The notes under the pieces: model-generated
What the model was told of the DNA's origin: nothing
The model's input: the letters and a program-made list of their open reading frames with translations, nothing else
Database searches by the model: none
In this document: in pieces, positions 10,443 through 22,842 of the stretch
Layout: each line of letters begins with the position of its first letter
How positions within the stretch are numbered: position 1 is the first letter of the stretch
Translations under genes and position numbers: made by a program
Assembly (NCBI GenBank): GCA_028023455.1
Contig: JAQFVV010012434.1
Coordinates: 7,251,157-7,315,156, forward strand
From: Epiperipatus broadwayi
Taxonomy: Eukaryota; Onychophora; Udeonychophora; Euonychophora; Peripatidae
Length of the DNA: 64,000 bases
Direction of reading: 5' to 3'

Positions 10443-13400
10443 TTGCTATTATTCATTTCAGATTCTATGTTAAACTTTTCAAATTTTAAACTTTCTTATG
10501 CAATAGTAAGAATGCTTTTCAATTAGAACTTACAAAATTTTGATCAAAATTTTTATCACATTAACATGGCATAATGATTAATATATTAGTTTATATATAA
10601 TAAATTCTAAATCTCTAAATAAAAAACACATTTTTAAAATAAAAATATGATTTTTACTCTATTTTAAATTTTTTTGCATTATTAAAATATTTAGTGGGTA
10701 CAATAGCATATTTTGTTTTACTTAGGATGAAAACAAAATAAAATGAATTATTGAATTTTTCCCAAAATCTAAATAATAATCTTAATATTAGAAAATTTAT
10801 TTTTTAGTTGACATAATAAGTCAATAGAGGACAGCATGGTAATATACATTTTATTTTTTTTTATATACGGGTAAAATGAGAACAACCTCTTTTTCTTCCT
10901 TTTTCTCATGTTTGAGAAGCTTAAAATTTTATTTTTAGTATTATCAACGCCCTTAAAAACAATGCATTAATCAATGTTTAATGGTTTTTATCATTTAAAA
11001 ATAATAAGACTTTCATTTCTAATTTTGAAATAAATCGAGTCTAGAATTCTAAACAGTTATTTTTACATTGAACATAAGTTTTAATAATAAAATTTAAATA
11101 TGGAGTAAAATTACGAGTTTAATTCCTATAGACATTTTATTCATAGAAAAAGCCTCAAATTATGACGATCATAGTTTTTGTTTTGCAATAAATGCATCGA
11201 TTCTTATTTCACCAACAAAGATTAAAGTGAAACAAGTACTCTACCCTAATAATAGTTGGATATCCCTTTAACGACGAGTACTGAATGGTTTATTAGCTTT
11301 AATTACGCATTAATTTTATCTTATTTTTAAATTGTGATGTATATTGGCTTCTAATTCGCAAAATAGCTGTTTAAAAATAAACAATTTAAATATATTTTTT
11401 TCAATTTGACAGTGTCTAATTGGACTGTTGATAGCTGTTTCATACAGACTATATATTTTATTTTTACGTTAGATTAAAAAAGTAAAAAAAAAAAAAAGAG
11501 TATAAAATGGTTTTTGGATCTATTAATAACAAACAAGCATATGCAGTATATAAAAATAGTATGTTTTTTTTTTTTTGTTTATTAAAATGTTTGTATTGTC
11601 AATAATACATTTTAATGATGTAAGATTTTATTAAAGTATATAATATCGCTGTAAAATTGAAATATTATAATAAATTGGGTTAGAAAAATGTAAGCAATGT
11701 CAAACTACCACCAACCATAATAAAGTCAGATTGAGCGACTAGATCTTTGTTATTTAGTTAATTAACTCACCTTTAATTAAACATACATGTCTAATCAATT
11801 GTAGATTTACAATATTAATTTTTTATTCATAGTTTAAGTTGTTTTATTTTTATGAAAACTAACTTGTTTATACATTGAATATATAAAAATGAAATAATTG
11901 AAAGAAATAAAAAATATACCTATAGTTTGACAAGTAAATTAGTCTTTTTTTTGGGTTTTCCAAAATTAAACAAGTTGTGATTATTATATATGTAGGGTTT
12001 TTTTTTTTTAATAATTAAATTTCTATATTTAGTACACAATTGAAAAGTAAACTAGTTCTTTACTAAAATAACTTGTATTAGTAAGAGATATGTCATAGTA
12101 AATTATCAAATATTGTTGCTTGCTTAAAGTATTATTTTTGTTCATTTATAAACAGCAGCAGCTTTTTGTCTCTACCTTAACTCACATGATACAATATGCT
12201 TATTTATAAACTATTATTTAAAAACTTATAATCAGTGTTTGAAACATTCAATAAAGCATAATTTTATTAATAGCAATATTTTATTAATTAGTGGTTCACT
12301 TTTATATTCCAAATAAATCCACAGATTTGAAACAACAACAATATCAATGGCTTCTAAGATGCATTTCAATTAAACAGGTCTCTTCACTTAGTTTAGATCT
12401 TATATAGCTATTCAAATACTATATGTAGTTATTTTGTACTAATAAAATACATTGCACAAATTTGTTTTATAAGTATTATTTTTAACAAGCATTTAGTTAC
12501 AAAGATCCTTTTTCAATACATATGAAAACAATTAATAATTATAATTTATTGAATTACAGATTATTTAATTTAAACACATTTATAATATTATTTTTTTAAT
12601 GTAAAAGTGCATAATAACAACTATTTAAACTTTCATCTTTTTTCCAATCATGTGATATAATTTTAAAAATAATTAACAGTCCATTTTAAAAAAATCAGTG
12701 ATAAATATTTTATTATGTTCTTGTCAAATATGGCTCATTAATATATTTAAAAACAACGACAACAACAAATTTATGGTTTTTATTTTATTTCAGATTTTTT
12801 CCAACGTTTTGATCATAATAAATGATCATTGTCAAGGATTGGTTATTTCTTCATTCCTTTACATTTTCGAAATGTAAATTAAAGAAGAAAAAAAAATTAA
12901 AATGTAAATGGATGTAGACACATAAGAAAATAAGCAAGAACTAAGTTTAAAAAATTGTAATTTATGTCATAAAATATTTTTTAATATGTTGTTTTTGGAA
13001 ATTAATTGTACACATGTATTTCTCTGTATATTTTATAAGAATAATCAATCCTTGACAATGATCCTGTAATATGATCAAAACACTGGAGAAAAACGGAAAT
13101 AAAAAAAAAAAGGTTCTTAAAATAAAATAAAAGAAAAATTAAAAAGAAAAAGTAGAATTTGTTGAGTCTTTTTAAATTTTTCAACAATTCATCTTTACAT
13201 TTAAAAAATAATATTTAAGACAATTGAACAAAAACCCAATATGTTAGTGACTCCTAATAAAAGTGTGTTGCATTCAAAAAACTATGGTATGTTTAATCTT
13301 TATTAATGCTTGTAATACTATCTGTAAAATATAACGAGATAAATAAGATCATATCATTTGAATAAAAGGAGATCAAAGGTTAAAAAATGAAGATTATAAT

Positions 13401-13897
13401 ACATTTATATAAAAATGTTATTGAATGTAAAGGTCATATTTAAGCTTAAATAATTTTTTACTTAATAAAGTATGATTTATAATCACTTATACGTTTATTA
13501 AATAATATTTTTTTGGATAATTATTTTCTAAAACTTATGCACTCATAATATATAATTGACAATAATTCTTTATCTTTACATATAATAAATAGTGCACTAG
13601 AAACTATTAACAATATAAATAATTAATCATTATTATATGTATATAGCCATTTCAGGTTGAATGCATTATTGATGCAATGAACCATAATTTTTTACATTTA
13701 GTTGCATTCAATTAAAAGACAGAACTATTATGTGCTACATAGAAAATGCATTTAGCTTGAAAGTGCTAAAATAATCAACGCTTATAATGATGATTTTATT
13801 ATTAAGACATTATTACTAGTGTATTATTATTATAAACACAGTGGTGTTGCTGTAGTGAATGAATCCATAATATTTAATGTAAAGAGTCATTTTAAAC
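10443..13897. other. AT-rich stretch with an inverted repeat and a weak exon-like frame
   Basis: An inverted repeat pairs 12790-12845 with 13043-13105 (shared cores TTTTGATCAT and GATCATTGTCAAGGATTG). A 40-codon plus-strand frame at 11147-11271 follows an acceptor-like TTATTCATAG and ends in TAA, with protein-like residues (SPTKIKVKQVLYPNNSW). It is too short to be sure of. The remainder shows nothing I can call. Confidence 0.4.
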
Positions 13898-13965
13898 CAC
13901 TAAAAATCACATGATCACTATTTCTTATGCTAGTATGAAGAGTTTTGCCTGTTTTAAAGAGACAT
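13898..13965. repeat. Family B repeat fragment
   Basis: This matches the reverse complement of 56805-56865 and also 15590-15640: a CATGATCACTATT core followed by a TTTTGCCTG segment. It is a short end fragment without a ribozyme core. Confidence 0.5.
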
Positions 13966-15002
13966 TTTGTTTAAATCTCCTTCTTTCCCAAAAACGTATC
14001 CCATGGAAAGAAGTGAGAAATAGATCCATGAAAAATATAAATTTCTGAATGGCTGTAGATATATTTTGACATTTATTTTAGTGATAGAATATAATAAAAT
14101 CTGTATAGATCTAGAAAAAATAAAGTTCTCTTAAAAGTAAAGCAAACAAAAAAAGAAAATCAAAACTCTCAAATTTATAAATATTTTAATATTCATCATA
14201 TTAAATAATTACTATTCTATAATAAGGATGAATTCAAAAAACAACCTTATAAAGCACTTTTTTTCCTCCTAGAGTTATGAAAATATTTATAAATTAAAAG
14301 AAGAAATAAATGTGTTTATGTTTATCATGATAAAAAAAGCCATGAGATTGGGATCAAAAAGCCACATGTGGCTAGAAAGCTACCATTTTCTGACCTATGA
14401 TCTAGACTATTGATGATCTAAATTGTTACATAATTTCTTCTTAAAAAGTTTGTAAAAAAAGTCTATCAGTGCTACTGAAACCATAGCCTCAAATGAAGAT
14501 TATAAAAAAAAATTGGTTTTTCTGTGAATTATGATTATAACATGTCCTAAATCAAACAAATAATGTAAGTATTTTTAAACATGTAATGGTGAAGAATTAA
14601 TCTGATGAGGTTACTTTCACTTCAGTATATTATATTTTATTTTATATCTAAATTATTGCTAAAATAAACAGAATTTAGAATTGACTCGATATGAAAAAAG
14701 CAAATTTATTTCTAGGAATTCATCATCCTAAGATAAAAAAAAATTGCTTAATTATTTTATACTTTATTGCTGTTAAATACTGCCTACCACTATACAAGTA
14801 ATTATAAATGAAATAAAAAATGTATATAGCATTACAATACTAACCAAAAAGTAAAATTTTATTAAAATTCTTCCACAGCCATTGTTTCTATCAACAAATA
14901 CACGTTTTTAAGTGAAATTCAACTAAATATATAACCTCATGAAGACATCCATTGATGTAAAAGGAAGTTGCTTTTGAAGTGAATGATGGGAAGTCTGTTT
15001 TG

Positions 15003-15033
<31 letters not shown>

Positions 15034-15189
15034 AATGAATGGGTTTTTACCTGGTATGACAATAGGTTCACTAAGTCTTCACAATAAGTCTATTTTTGAT
15101 CCTTGCACCTATATACCCACATACACTTTAATTTGATTCCTGGGAGAGGTTAATAATCAACTAAATATTAAGCTATATACTTATATGGA
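13966..15189. other. AT-rich stretch ending in a (TA)n microsatellite
   Basis: A pure (TA)n tract of about 25 bp lies at 15006-15030, just before the family B cluster. Nothing else can be supported here. Confidence 0.5.
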
Positions 15190-15290
15190 GTCAAAACTGT
15201 TGATACAGTAGTGCCACTCAGTGCAAGCCAGAGTAATCAATGGATGCAGGAAGGTTTGTGCATAAAATCCCTATCTAACATTTACTCATT

Positions 15291-15344
15291 CAATATTCCC
15301 AGACTCATTTCTAATTTGTGGCTTTCATCAGTGAGGAGCCTTGG
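15291..15344 (-). ncRNA. Family B hammerhead ribozyme, copy 1
   Basis: On the minus strand: CCAA, GGC, TCCTCA (stem I), intact CTGATGA (15331-15325), a decayed stem II hairpin, GAAA (15311-15308), a short stem III with sequence TGAG, cleavage triplet GTC (15304-15302), then TGGG and TATTG closing stem I. The core boxes are intact. Stem II (normally AGC/GCT in this family) is mutated here, and the stem III palindrome is broken. Confidence 0.5.
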
Positions 15345-15730
15345 ATTCAAGAGTACTACACTTAGACCTTGGGATCTAATGCAACCCTCCAGAAGCCACC
15401 TTTTCCCTTTTTAGATAACTATAAACCATTGAGTCCAAAATGAAAACACATTAATATTTTCAAGCTAAGATCATGAGCTTGTATAGTTGTATTAGATTTG
15501 AACTCAGTTCAACATCCATACTTTTGATGTCTTTGGTTCTTTACCATAATGCTATTGCAGGATTGGTATTATACCATCAAACATCACATGATCACTATTC
15601 TTTATGCTTAGACAAACTATTCTTCATAAAGACAAAACTCTCTATACAGTAGCACTACTCAATGCAAGCCAGAGCAATCAATGGAAGCAGGAAGGTTTGT
15701 GCATAAAATTCTTATCTAGTGCTTACTCAT

Positions 15731-15762
15731 CCAATATTCTTAGATTAATTTCTAGCTTGTGG
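15731..15762 (-). ncRNA. Family B hammerhead, 3' half only
   Basis: The GAAA box, stem III, UC and the 3' strand of stem I are recognisable on the minus strand, as are GCT/AGC remnants of stem II. The CTGATGA box is replaced by unrelated sequence, so this copy cannot fold into a working core. Confidence 0.35.
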
Positions 15763-15957
15763 TTTATTAAAGAACTAAAGGCACTAAAAAGTATGGATAG
15801 TGAACTGAGCTCAGATCTGTACAAGTATACAAGCTGATGAGATTAACTTGAAAACATTAGTGTGTTTTCATTTTGGACTCAAAGTTTTATAGTTAGCTAA
15901 AAATATAAAAGGTGGCTGCTGGAGGATTTTTAAGATAGAGGTGCAGTGCTCAAAGAT

Positions 15958-16011
15958 ACAAAGCTTCTCACCGATAAAAGCCACAAGCTAGAAACTAATC
16001 AGGGGATATTG
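15958..16011 (+). ncRNA. Family B hammerhead, copy 3 (mutated core)
   Basis: The plus strand reads a TTCTCA stem I strand, CCGATAA (expected CTGATGA, two changes), a stem II hairpin AGC-CACAA-GCT, GAAA, CTAATC (stem III and cleavage site), then GGGGA and TATTG. The stem II hairpin is intact. The changed first box predicts loss of activity. Confidence 0.45.
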
Positions 16012-16432
16012 ATAAGTAGGCACTAGATAGGGATTTTTTTGCACAAACCTTCTTGCATCCATTGATTACTCTGGCTTTCACTGAATGGTGCTACTCTATG
16101 GAAAGTTTTGCCTCTGTGAAGAACAACTTCTGTAAAGTTTTGCCTCTGTGAAGAACAACTTCTGTAAAACATAAAGAATGGTGATCACATAATGTTTGAT
16201 AGTTTAATACCAATTCTGCCCAATAGTATTATGGTGACTGTGGTTATTAAAGAACCAAAGATACCAAAAAGTATGATTGCTAAACTGAGTTCAGATCTAT
16301 ACAACTGTACAAGCTTGAAAACCTTATTGTGTTTTTATTTTGGACCTAAAGCTTTATAGTTAGCTAAAAAGAAAAAGGTGGTTGCTGCAGGATTGCATTA
16401 GATCCAGAGATCTAGATACAGTGATCTCAGAT

Positions 16433-16489
16433 CCAAGACTTCTCACTGATAAAAACTACAAGCTAGAAACTAATCTGGAGATATTGGAT
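16433..16489 (+). ncRNA. Family B hammerhead, copy 4
   Basis: The plus strand reads CCAAG, ACTTCTCA, CTGATAA (one change), the stem II region around CTACAAGCT, GAAA, CTAATC, TGGAGA and TATTGG. Stem I pairs as TCTCA/TGGAGA plus an outer CCAA/TTGG across an internal loop. From the copies, the ancestral sequence after GAAA was probably CTAGTC, a palindromic minimal stem III. Confidence 0.5.
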
Positions 16490-16719
16490 GAGTAAGCACT
16501 AGATAGGCATTTTATGCACAAACCTTTTTGAATCCATTGATTACTCTCTGGCTTGCAGTATGGAAAGTTTTGCATTTTTGAAGAACAGCTTGTGTAATCA
16601 AAAAGAATAGTAATTGTGTGGTGTTGGATGGCTATATACTTATACACACCTCATTCTTACTATCATTTGTTTCCATTATTCCCTGGTTTCAAACTCTTGG
16701 AGAATCTGCATAGTTGCCT

Positions 16720-18336
16720 AGTTCAGGGTATATTAATATCATTTAAAATGTGGATATGCAAGAATGTGTGTGTTTAATGATAGGTCTGGATACATGAAAA
16801 TATATGCAAGTGTGTAAAAATATTTATCATGAGAGAAGATGTGATCAATTAAAAAGTGAATATAGAAAAATACATGGAGAGTTTTTAATCTAAACACTGG
16901 TATATATTTAACAAATATATTTAGAGCAAGTAACATTTTAATAAAGCCATTTATAATAAACTATAAAATATTTCATTGAACATCTATGATTACTCTTTGA
17001 TTATAATTAATTTCAATTATTATTCCAAACTCTTATCCTCTACAAAAAAGCCATTTGATGTCCCTGTTAATATAAATGAAATTTATTTTATATTTATGAT
17101 TGACTCAATCATCCTTGATTGCTATATTTGTATATGAAAATCATAATTCTTTTATTTTCATTAACTTGTGGCATCCCCATTATATACTGTAGTTATGATA
17201 CAGACAAGAAAAAAGCATTTATGATAGAAATAGTTTGTCTAATATAGTGAAAAAATTTAATAAAAACATTAGTATAAACAAACAAAAAAAATATATACGG
17301 TGCAATTGTACAAATGTTTAGAATAAATATGTATTAGATAAAATCTTATCTTTCCCTTGGCTATGACCATATTTTTACGCAAGCAACTTTGTAACCTATA
17401 TTTTATTTTACTTACAATAATGGCAATAATATTTTTCCAATTATGTGACATATTAGCACTTATTTCCCCCATTTGTATCCATATTTAAAGAAAGATATGA
17501 ATAAAAATATTTACGCAAAATAAACGAATAAGTAAAATTCATGCTGTCAATCTTGATGTTGTTTCAAGTTCATAAGGAAAAAATGTCCTAATGAATCATA
17601 CTAGTAATCCTCATTATGGTAAAATGTGAGTGTTATAGAACATTTATTAAGTCACTAATCCTTTACATTCTCAGAACTTTTAATTTGAAGTGAAGAGTTG
17701 TTGGATCCATTCATCAAGAGTCAACTTGATGTACCCAGGACAGGTGTAAAGTGCTAGGTCAATTTCATCCCAGTTCTAACAATTACAGCTCCATGAGTGA
17801 TGTCTTTTTTTCCACGATGTTGCTTTTGCACTTGGCAATGCATGGTTGTTTGTATAGATATTTGTATAATTTTATTAAAATATCTTGAATGAATTAAGAA
17901 CAATATTTTTTATACTATTAGATATCTTTAATTCTACATGATTTGATCTTTGCTTTAGAATTAACAACACTTTGGAAATTTTAAATAATCCGAATTTAAT
18001 TATGAAAATTTTACCTTCAAATTTCTTAATTAGTTAGTTTTAACTCTATATAATTTTCTTATTTTTATCAAATATTCAAGTATTTGTTTTTATGACTATA
18101 TCAATTCAATAATGTCAGGTATTTTAATCTGAATTGCAAGTTTGAATTCTCTGCTTAAATTTAAGCAGATAATTCATCAGGTGAGAAGGTTTATCTCGAT
18201 TCAGAGAAGAAGCTCATTACTTTTCTTTCTTTCTTTTTATTCACACAAGGATGTTCTATATAAGATCATTTTAGATGACTTTTAATATTAAGTTCATGAT
18301 TTTGGTTCATTGTTTACATTATTAATAATGATCATT
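16720..18336 (+). repeat. 1.6-kb direct repeat, copy 1
   Basis: This block aligns along its whole length with 20853-22499. Both begin with AGTTCAGG and end with TTATTAATAATG followed by TCAT. Differences are mostly substitutions and small indels. A 67-codon minus-strand frame at 17269-17472 falls in it, but its position is repeated in copy 2 with disruptions. It is probably an old segmental duplication or two copies of one non-autonomous element. Confidence 0.75.
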
Positions 18337-18342
18337 ATATAT

Positions 18343-20446
18343 TATAACGATCCAAACGAAGTGGGAGATCGCATCGCACCGCACCGCACTACCAAAGGGC
18401 GCCATCTAGGCATTTGAGCCTAGAAAAATTTATAAAGTAGGCAGATACGCGCTGTTAGGATTCCACTTTATTTACATATTTAGATCGTTAGCCCATTGTC
18501 ACTAGCTCAGCGGAGACGCAGAGATAAAAATCTATAAATCTTATATCTTAAATATAAAGAATAAAATAATAAAAGCCACTGCCAGAAATTAACATAGAAA
18601 AATATTTATTTACGCACATATAAAACCATTCTAAATTCGAGGAATAAGTTTAACATTTAGATTTTTATCTTAATTTTTAATTTTACATTTAAAATAGCTT
18701 GCTATAATGTTTAATATTTTATTTAGAGGGTCGAGTATGAATGGACTACATAGGTCTGCATTTGAAAAGAAAGTATTCTTCCCTGATTTAACCTTAGGCA
18801 ACAAATTTCGCAATCAACTGGCGCCAATCCATCTGATACATTCATGTATTCAATGTAGCATGATACGACAACACAAAATACTATATTGTCAGGAATGTAC
18901 ATCTGAACAATAAGTAGAAATAGAGAAGAGATTGATTCTCCAACAACAGGAATGTGACATCTGTTGGCAAGTAGATCAATAAACAAAAACTCCATAGGAA
19001 TGGACTGCGGTCTTCTGCCGACTTACAAACCCATCCATAGGCAAACAGAGGGTGTGTGGCGTATATCTATAATCCTGCCCGTAGCGGACCTCATACTACA
19101 TCTATTAATTACACAAATATATCCAATCCATTGAACCAATTCAACTACGAAATGAATAACCTAAGATTACCCTCCCTTAATATAACTTTACAAACTATAT
19201 AGCCATTCACGCCCGACTTAATTTTAACATTTAAATACGTTCGCACAGATTTGTTTAAAAATGTTGGGTATAGATCGATTACATAGATTCCGCGGTCAAA
19301 AACATTTCAAAATAAACATAAACGATCAAAATACAAAATTATTGATACCGACAATCGCAGAGGGAAACTTATAAGTAACCCAATAGTATTCACCATAAGA
19401 TACTTGCGTTGTCACCAATAACTTAAAAGACATCCGAATAAATACATTTTTAGATACTCACCATAAGGTATCATTATTTATCGAATGTCTATATATTTTG
19501 ATCAAATATGAAAAACCAAAATATAATTAACCGCAAACGAATCCATGCAAGCGTCTATAAACAACTTAAATTTCATACATTTAAAATTTAAACAATAAAT
19601 AATTTATACAATTAAAATAAATGGAAATGATTTTTTTATCAATAACAAACATATAAAATTAAACATCAATTGATTTTAAACTTAAAGGTCAAATAGAAAC
19701 TCCATTTTAACATTTAAATTGCTTTCACGAAAGTTCTTAATTATTTAAAAAATTTTTAAGTTCATTGTTAACAGCTTACGGAAGAAGAGTCCAGGTTCTT
19801 GTTTTTCCACGGAGTCCTTGTCTGAACTCCAGTCAGATGTTCCGGAGGTAGCATTAGCTGGTTCCTTTCGGTATCACAATCAGTTCATTTTTTAAAATAG
19901 AGAGAGAGTGTGTGATATTGCGTCTCTATCACCACTCTCAAAACAAACAGCTGGAACTGCCCAATACTCAATATTTCTCCTTTTTATATTATCCACACGG
20001 ATTCAAACAACAAAACGTCACCAATCTGTTTTTTCGTTATGGTCCGGGCCAAGGCTTAGTGCTTCCATTTGTCAAGCTAAAATCTCTTTCTTCTCTTATC
20101 TAACTTTCCATCTGACTTTTTAATTAAACAGCTTTTAGATAATTAATAAACAATCATTTCCTTTTATAGATTACAGGAATTAATTTATACCTGTTTTTAT
20201 TTTAACTTACGTTATTTTTTTATTAAAATATTTTTATATTTCAATCTTGTATTTTTTTATTAAAAAAAATACGTTCAAATACTTTTTTTTGTTTATGAAA
20301 AAAAATATTTTTAAAGTTTAACATCTGTGCGAATGTATACACGTTTAACAATGTTTTAATTTTAGCGTTTAGTTTTTTACTTTTATTTGCGAACTTTTAA
20401 GTTTTTATTTTAAATTAATGTAACGACATATTTATATATCGTTACA
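18343..20446 (-). mobile_element. LTR-like element (possible solo LTR), 2.1 kb
   Basis: The ends are inverted: TATAACGATC at 18343 and ATCGTTACA at 20446, so read on the minus strand it runs from TGTAACGAT to GATCGTTATA (originally TG...CA). ATAT flanks both sides as a possible 4-bp target duplication. The 20419-20446 end is itself a hairpin. The interior is more GC-rich than the surroundings (18350-18500 and 19780-20100). An AATAAA on the minus strand near 18470 would suit an LTR polyadenylation signal in that orientation. A related terminus lies at 35094-35260. No pol domain is seen. A 2-kb TIR transposon is the alternative. Confidence 0.45.
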
Positions 20447-20852
20447 ATATAGATATGTTAATAACAATAAAAAAATTGTATTTGTTATTTCTTTCCTTTA
20501 ATATAAACTTTCATTTCTTGCTTGTGTTTGCTCTATCCGATTGTATTTCTCTCACATTGTTGTAATGTGTCAGAGCAACATTACAATTAACAAGGTAATT
20601 TTAATAAAGATTAATTATCGTGCATGTCTTTTTTAATTTAATTTAAATATGTATTTATTGTATGATTAAGAAGGAGTTTAAATGGGTAGAACACCTAATG
20701 GTTTATCAATTATAGTGCTTCATTTTTATTAGTGTAGGGTTTACTAAAGAATGATAATATATTGGGTTTTGGATTTGAATTAGGTCAAAAGGTGTGTAAA
20801 TGATATTGGAGGAATGTAAGGGGCACATCTTACATTATCTCCTCAGTCTTTT
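20447..20852. other. Spacer between LTR-like element and repeat copy 2
   Basis: AT-rich sequence with no supportable feature. It is not part of the 1.6-kb repeat. Confidence 0.5.
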
Positions 20853-22499
20853 AGTTCAGGATATATTAATATCATTAAAATGTGGGTATGCATAAATGTG
20901 TGTAGGTATTTAATGATAGGTGTGGATACATGAAAATATGTAAGTGTGCAAAAATATTTATAAGTATGTAAGAAGATATGACCAATTGAATAATAAATAT
21001 AAAAAAAATATACCAAGAGTTTTTAATTTAAACACTTGTATATATTTAACAAATGTATTTACAGGAAGTAACATTTTAATAAAGAAAATGTATAAGTTAT
21101 AAAATATTTAATTGAACGTCTATGATTACTCTTTGCTTATAATTTCTTTCAATTATTATTTCAAACACTTATCCCCTACAAAGGATATATTATTTGATGT
21201 CAATGTTAACATAAATGAAATTTATTTTATATTTATGATTGTCTCAATCATCCTTGATTACTATATTAGTATATGGAAATAATAATTTGTTTTATTTTCA
21301 TTAACTTGTTATATTAAATTCCCATCTATCATAGTGATGATATGAGATCCCCTTGTTATATACTGTAGTTATGATATAACCAGGGAAAGAAGATTTATGA
21401 TAAAAATAGTCTAATATATTGAAAATATTTAACAAAATTATTAATACAAACAAACAAAGAAAAATATATAATGATGCAGTTGTACAAATGTTTGGAATAA
21501 GAGCATATTTAGTAAAATCTTACCTTTCCCTGGATAATGACTGAATTTGTATGCAAGCAAATCCTAATCATAACCTATATTTTATTTTACCTATAATAAT
21601 GGCAATAATATTTCTCCATTGTGCTACATATTAACACTTATTTCCCCCATTTGTATCCATATTAAAGAAAAGATATAAATGAAAACATTTACACGAAATA
21701 TACAAATAAAATTCAGGATATCAACCTAAATGTTGTTTTAAAATTCATAAGGAAAAATGTCCTAATAAGTCATTCTAATAATCCTCATTAATCCATTTCA
21801 GGTATAGATGGTAAAATTTGAGTGTTCTAGATCTTTATACTCATAAAACTTTTTCTTTGAAGTGGAGAGTTGTTGGATCCATTTACTAAAAGTCAAATTG
21901 ATGTTTCATGGCACAGGTGTAAAGTGCTAGGTCAATTTCATCCCATTATTGACAATTATAGCTCCATGGGTGATGACTTTCTTTTTTCAATGTCACTTTT
22001 GCACTTAGCAATGTATGGTTTTCTGTATAGATATTTATATAATTTTATTAAAATATCTTGAATGAATAAAAAACAATATTTTCTTATACTATTAGATATC
22101 TTCAATTCTTGATGATTTGATCTATGCTTTAGAATAAACAACACTTTGGAAATTTGAATAATCTGAATTTATTTTTAAAGACTTCACTTTTGAATTCATC
22201 AGATGGCTAGTTTTAAATGTATACTTTTTTTTACTTTATCAAGTATTCAAGTATTTATTTTTATGACTATTTCAATCCAAAAGTGGCTGATATTTCTATG
22301 TGAATTTCAATTTTGAATTCTCTGCTTAAATTTATGCAGGTTATTCAGCCAATGAGAAAGTTTACCTCGATTCAGAGAAGCTCATTGCTTTTCTTTCTTT
22401 TTTATTCATTGTTCTATCTAAGATAATTTTAGATGACTTTTAATATTAAATTCATGATTTTGATTTAGGTCCATTGTTTACGTTATTAATAATGGTCAT
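20853..22499 (+). repeat. 1.6-kb direct repeat, copy 2
   Basis: This is the second copy of the block at 16720-18336, in the same orientation. It lies 2.5 kb downstream, with the 2.1-kb LTR-like element sitting almost exactly at the end of copy 1. It carries a 63-codon plus frame (21870-22061) with no recognisable domain. Copy 1 lacks this frame in intact form, so it is not treated as a gene. Confidence 0.75.
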
Positions 22500-22764
22500 C
22501 AGAATTTTTAAAAATCTTTTCAATACACTGCTTTAAAGTCTGTAGTTGAAATAAAAATATTAGTGAATTAATAAATTGCTGGAAAATGTACTTTGGCTTA
22601 TAGACTTTATTTATAGACTGTTGTATATATATTTGTTCAAGCTAGATTCTTAGTTAGTTATGTAGAACTTGTTAATTATCACATAATATTTTGTTTATTA
22701 TCAACCGAAAATATGATTTAAATTTCTAAATTAAAGAAATAATTTTACATAATAATTATCTTAC

Positions 22765-22842
22765 CTGCATTAAAGTTCAGCCTGATTAAAACGTCCACCA
22801 AGTATTTGCAAAAAACTTTCCCATACATTAATTTTAATGGTT
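22765..22842 (-). CDS. Internal exon candidate with strong splice sites
   Basis: On the minus strand, the exon is preceded by CTTTTCTTCTTACATAG (ending at 22843) and followed by ATGCAG then GTAAGATAA, a near-ideal 5' splice site. It is 78 nt long, a multiple of three. One frame is fully open (phase 1 entry, giving PLKLMYGKVFCKYL...). A second frame reads VWESFLQILGGRFNQAEL and then a stop five bases before the splice site. I cannot tell which is used. The second has the more protein-like composition and would make this a terminal coding exon with a spliced 3' UTR. Confidence 0.5.

Larger units (their letters stand above)
15190..16660. repeat. Family B retrozyme-like cluster (two inverted tandem pairs)
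   Basis: Four related units lie here: two reading on the minus strand (15190-15560 and 15600-15905), then two reading on the plus strand (about 15900-16165 and 16240-16640). Each contains all or part of a hammerhead core, spaced 441 bp apart in the minus pair and 475 bp in the plus pair. A 32-bp segment is duplicated in tandem at 16102-16165. There is no coding frame of note. The arrangement of direct tandem units plus an inverted junction matches the family A and C clusters. Confidence 0.7.

Noticed and set aside
11147-11271. A 40-codon plus frame after an AG site
   Set aside because: The composition is interesting but the length is not beyond chance and no second exon was found; kept only as a note within the surrounding stretch.
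17269-17472. A 67-codon minus frame
   Set aside because: It lies inside the 1.6-kb direct repeat and is disrupted at the matching place in copy 2.
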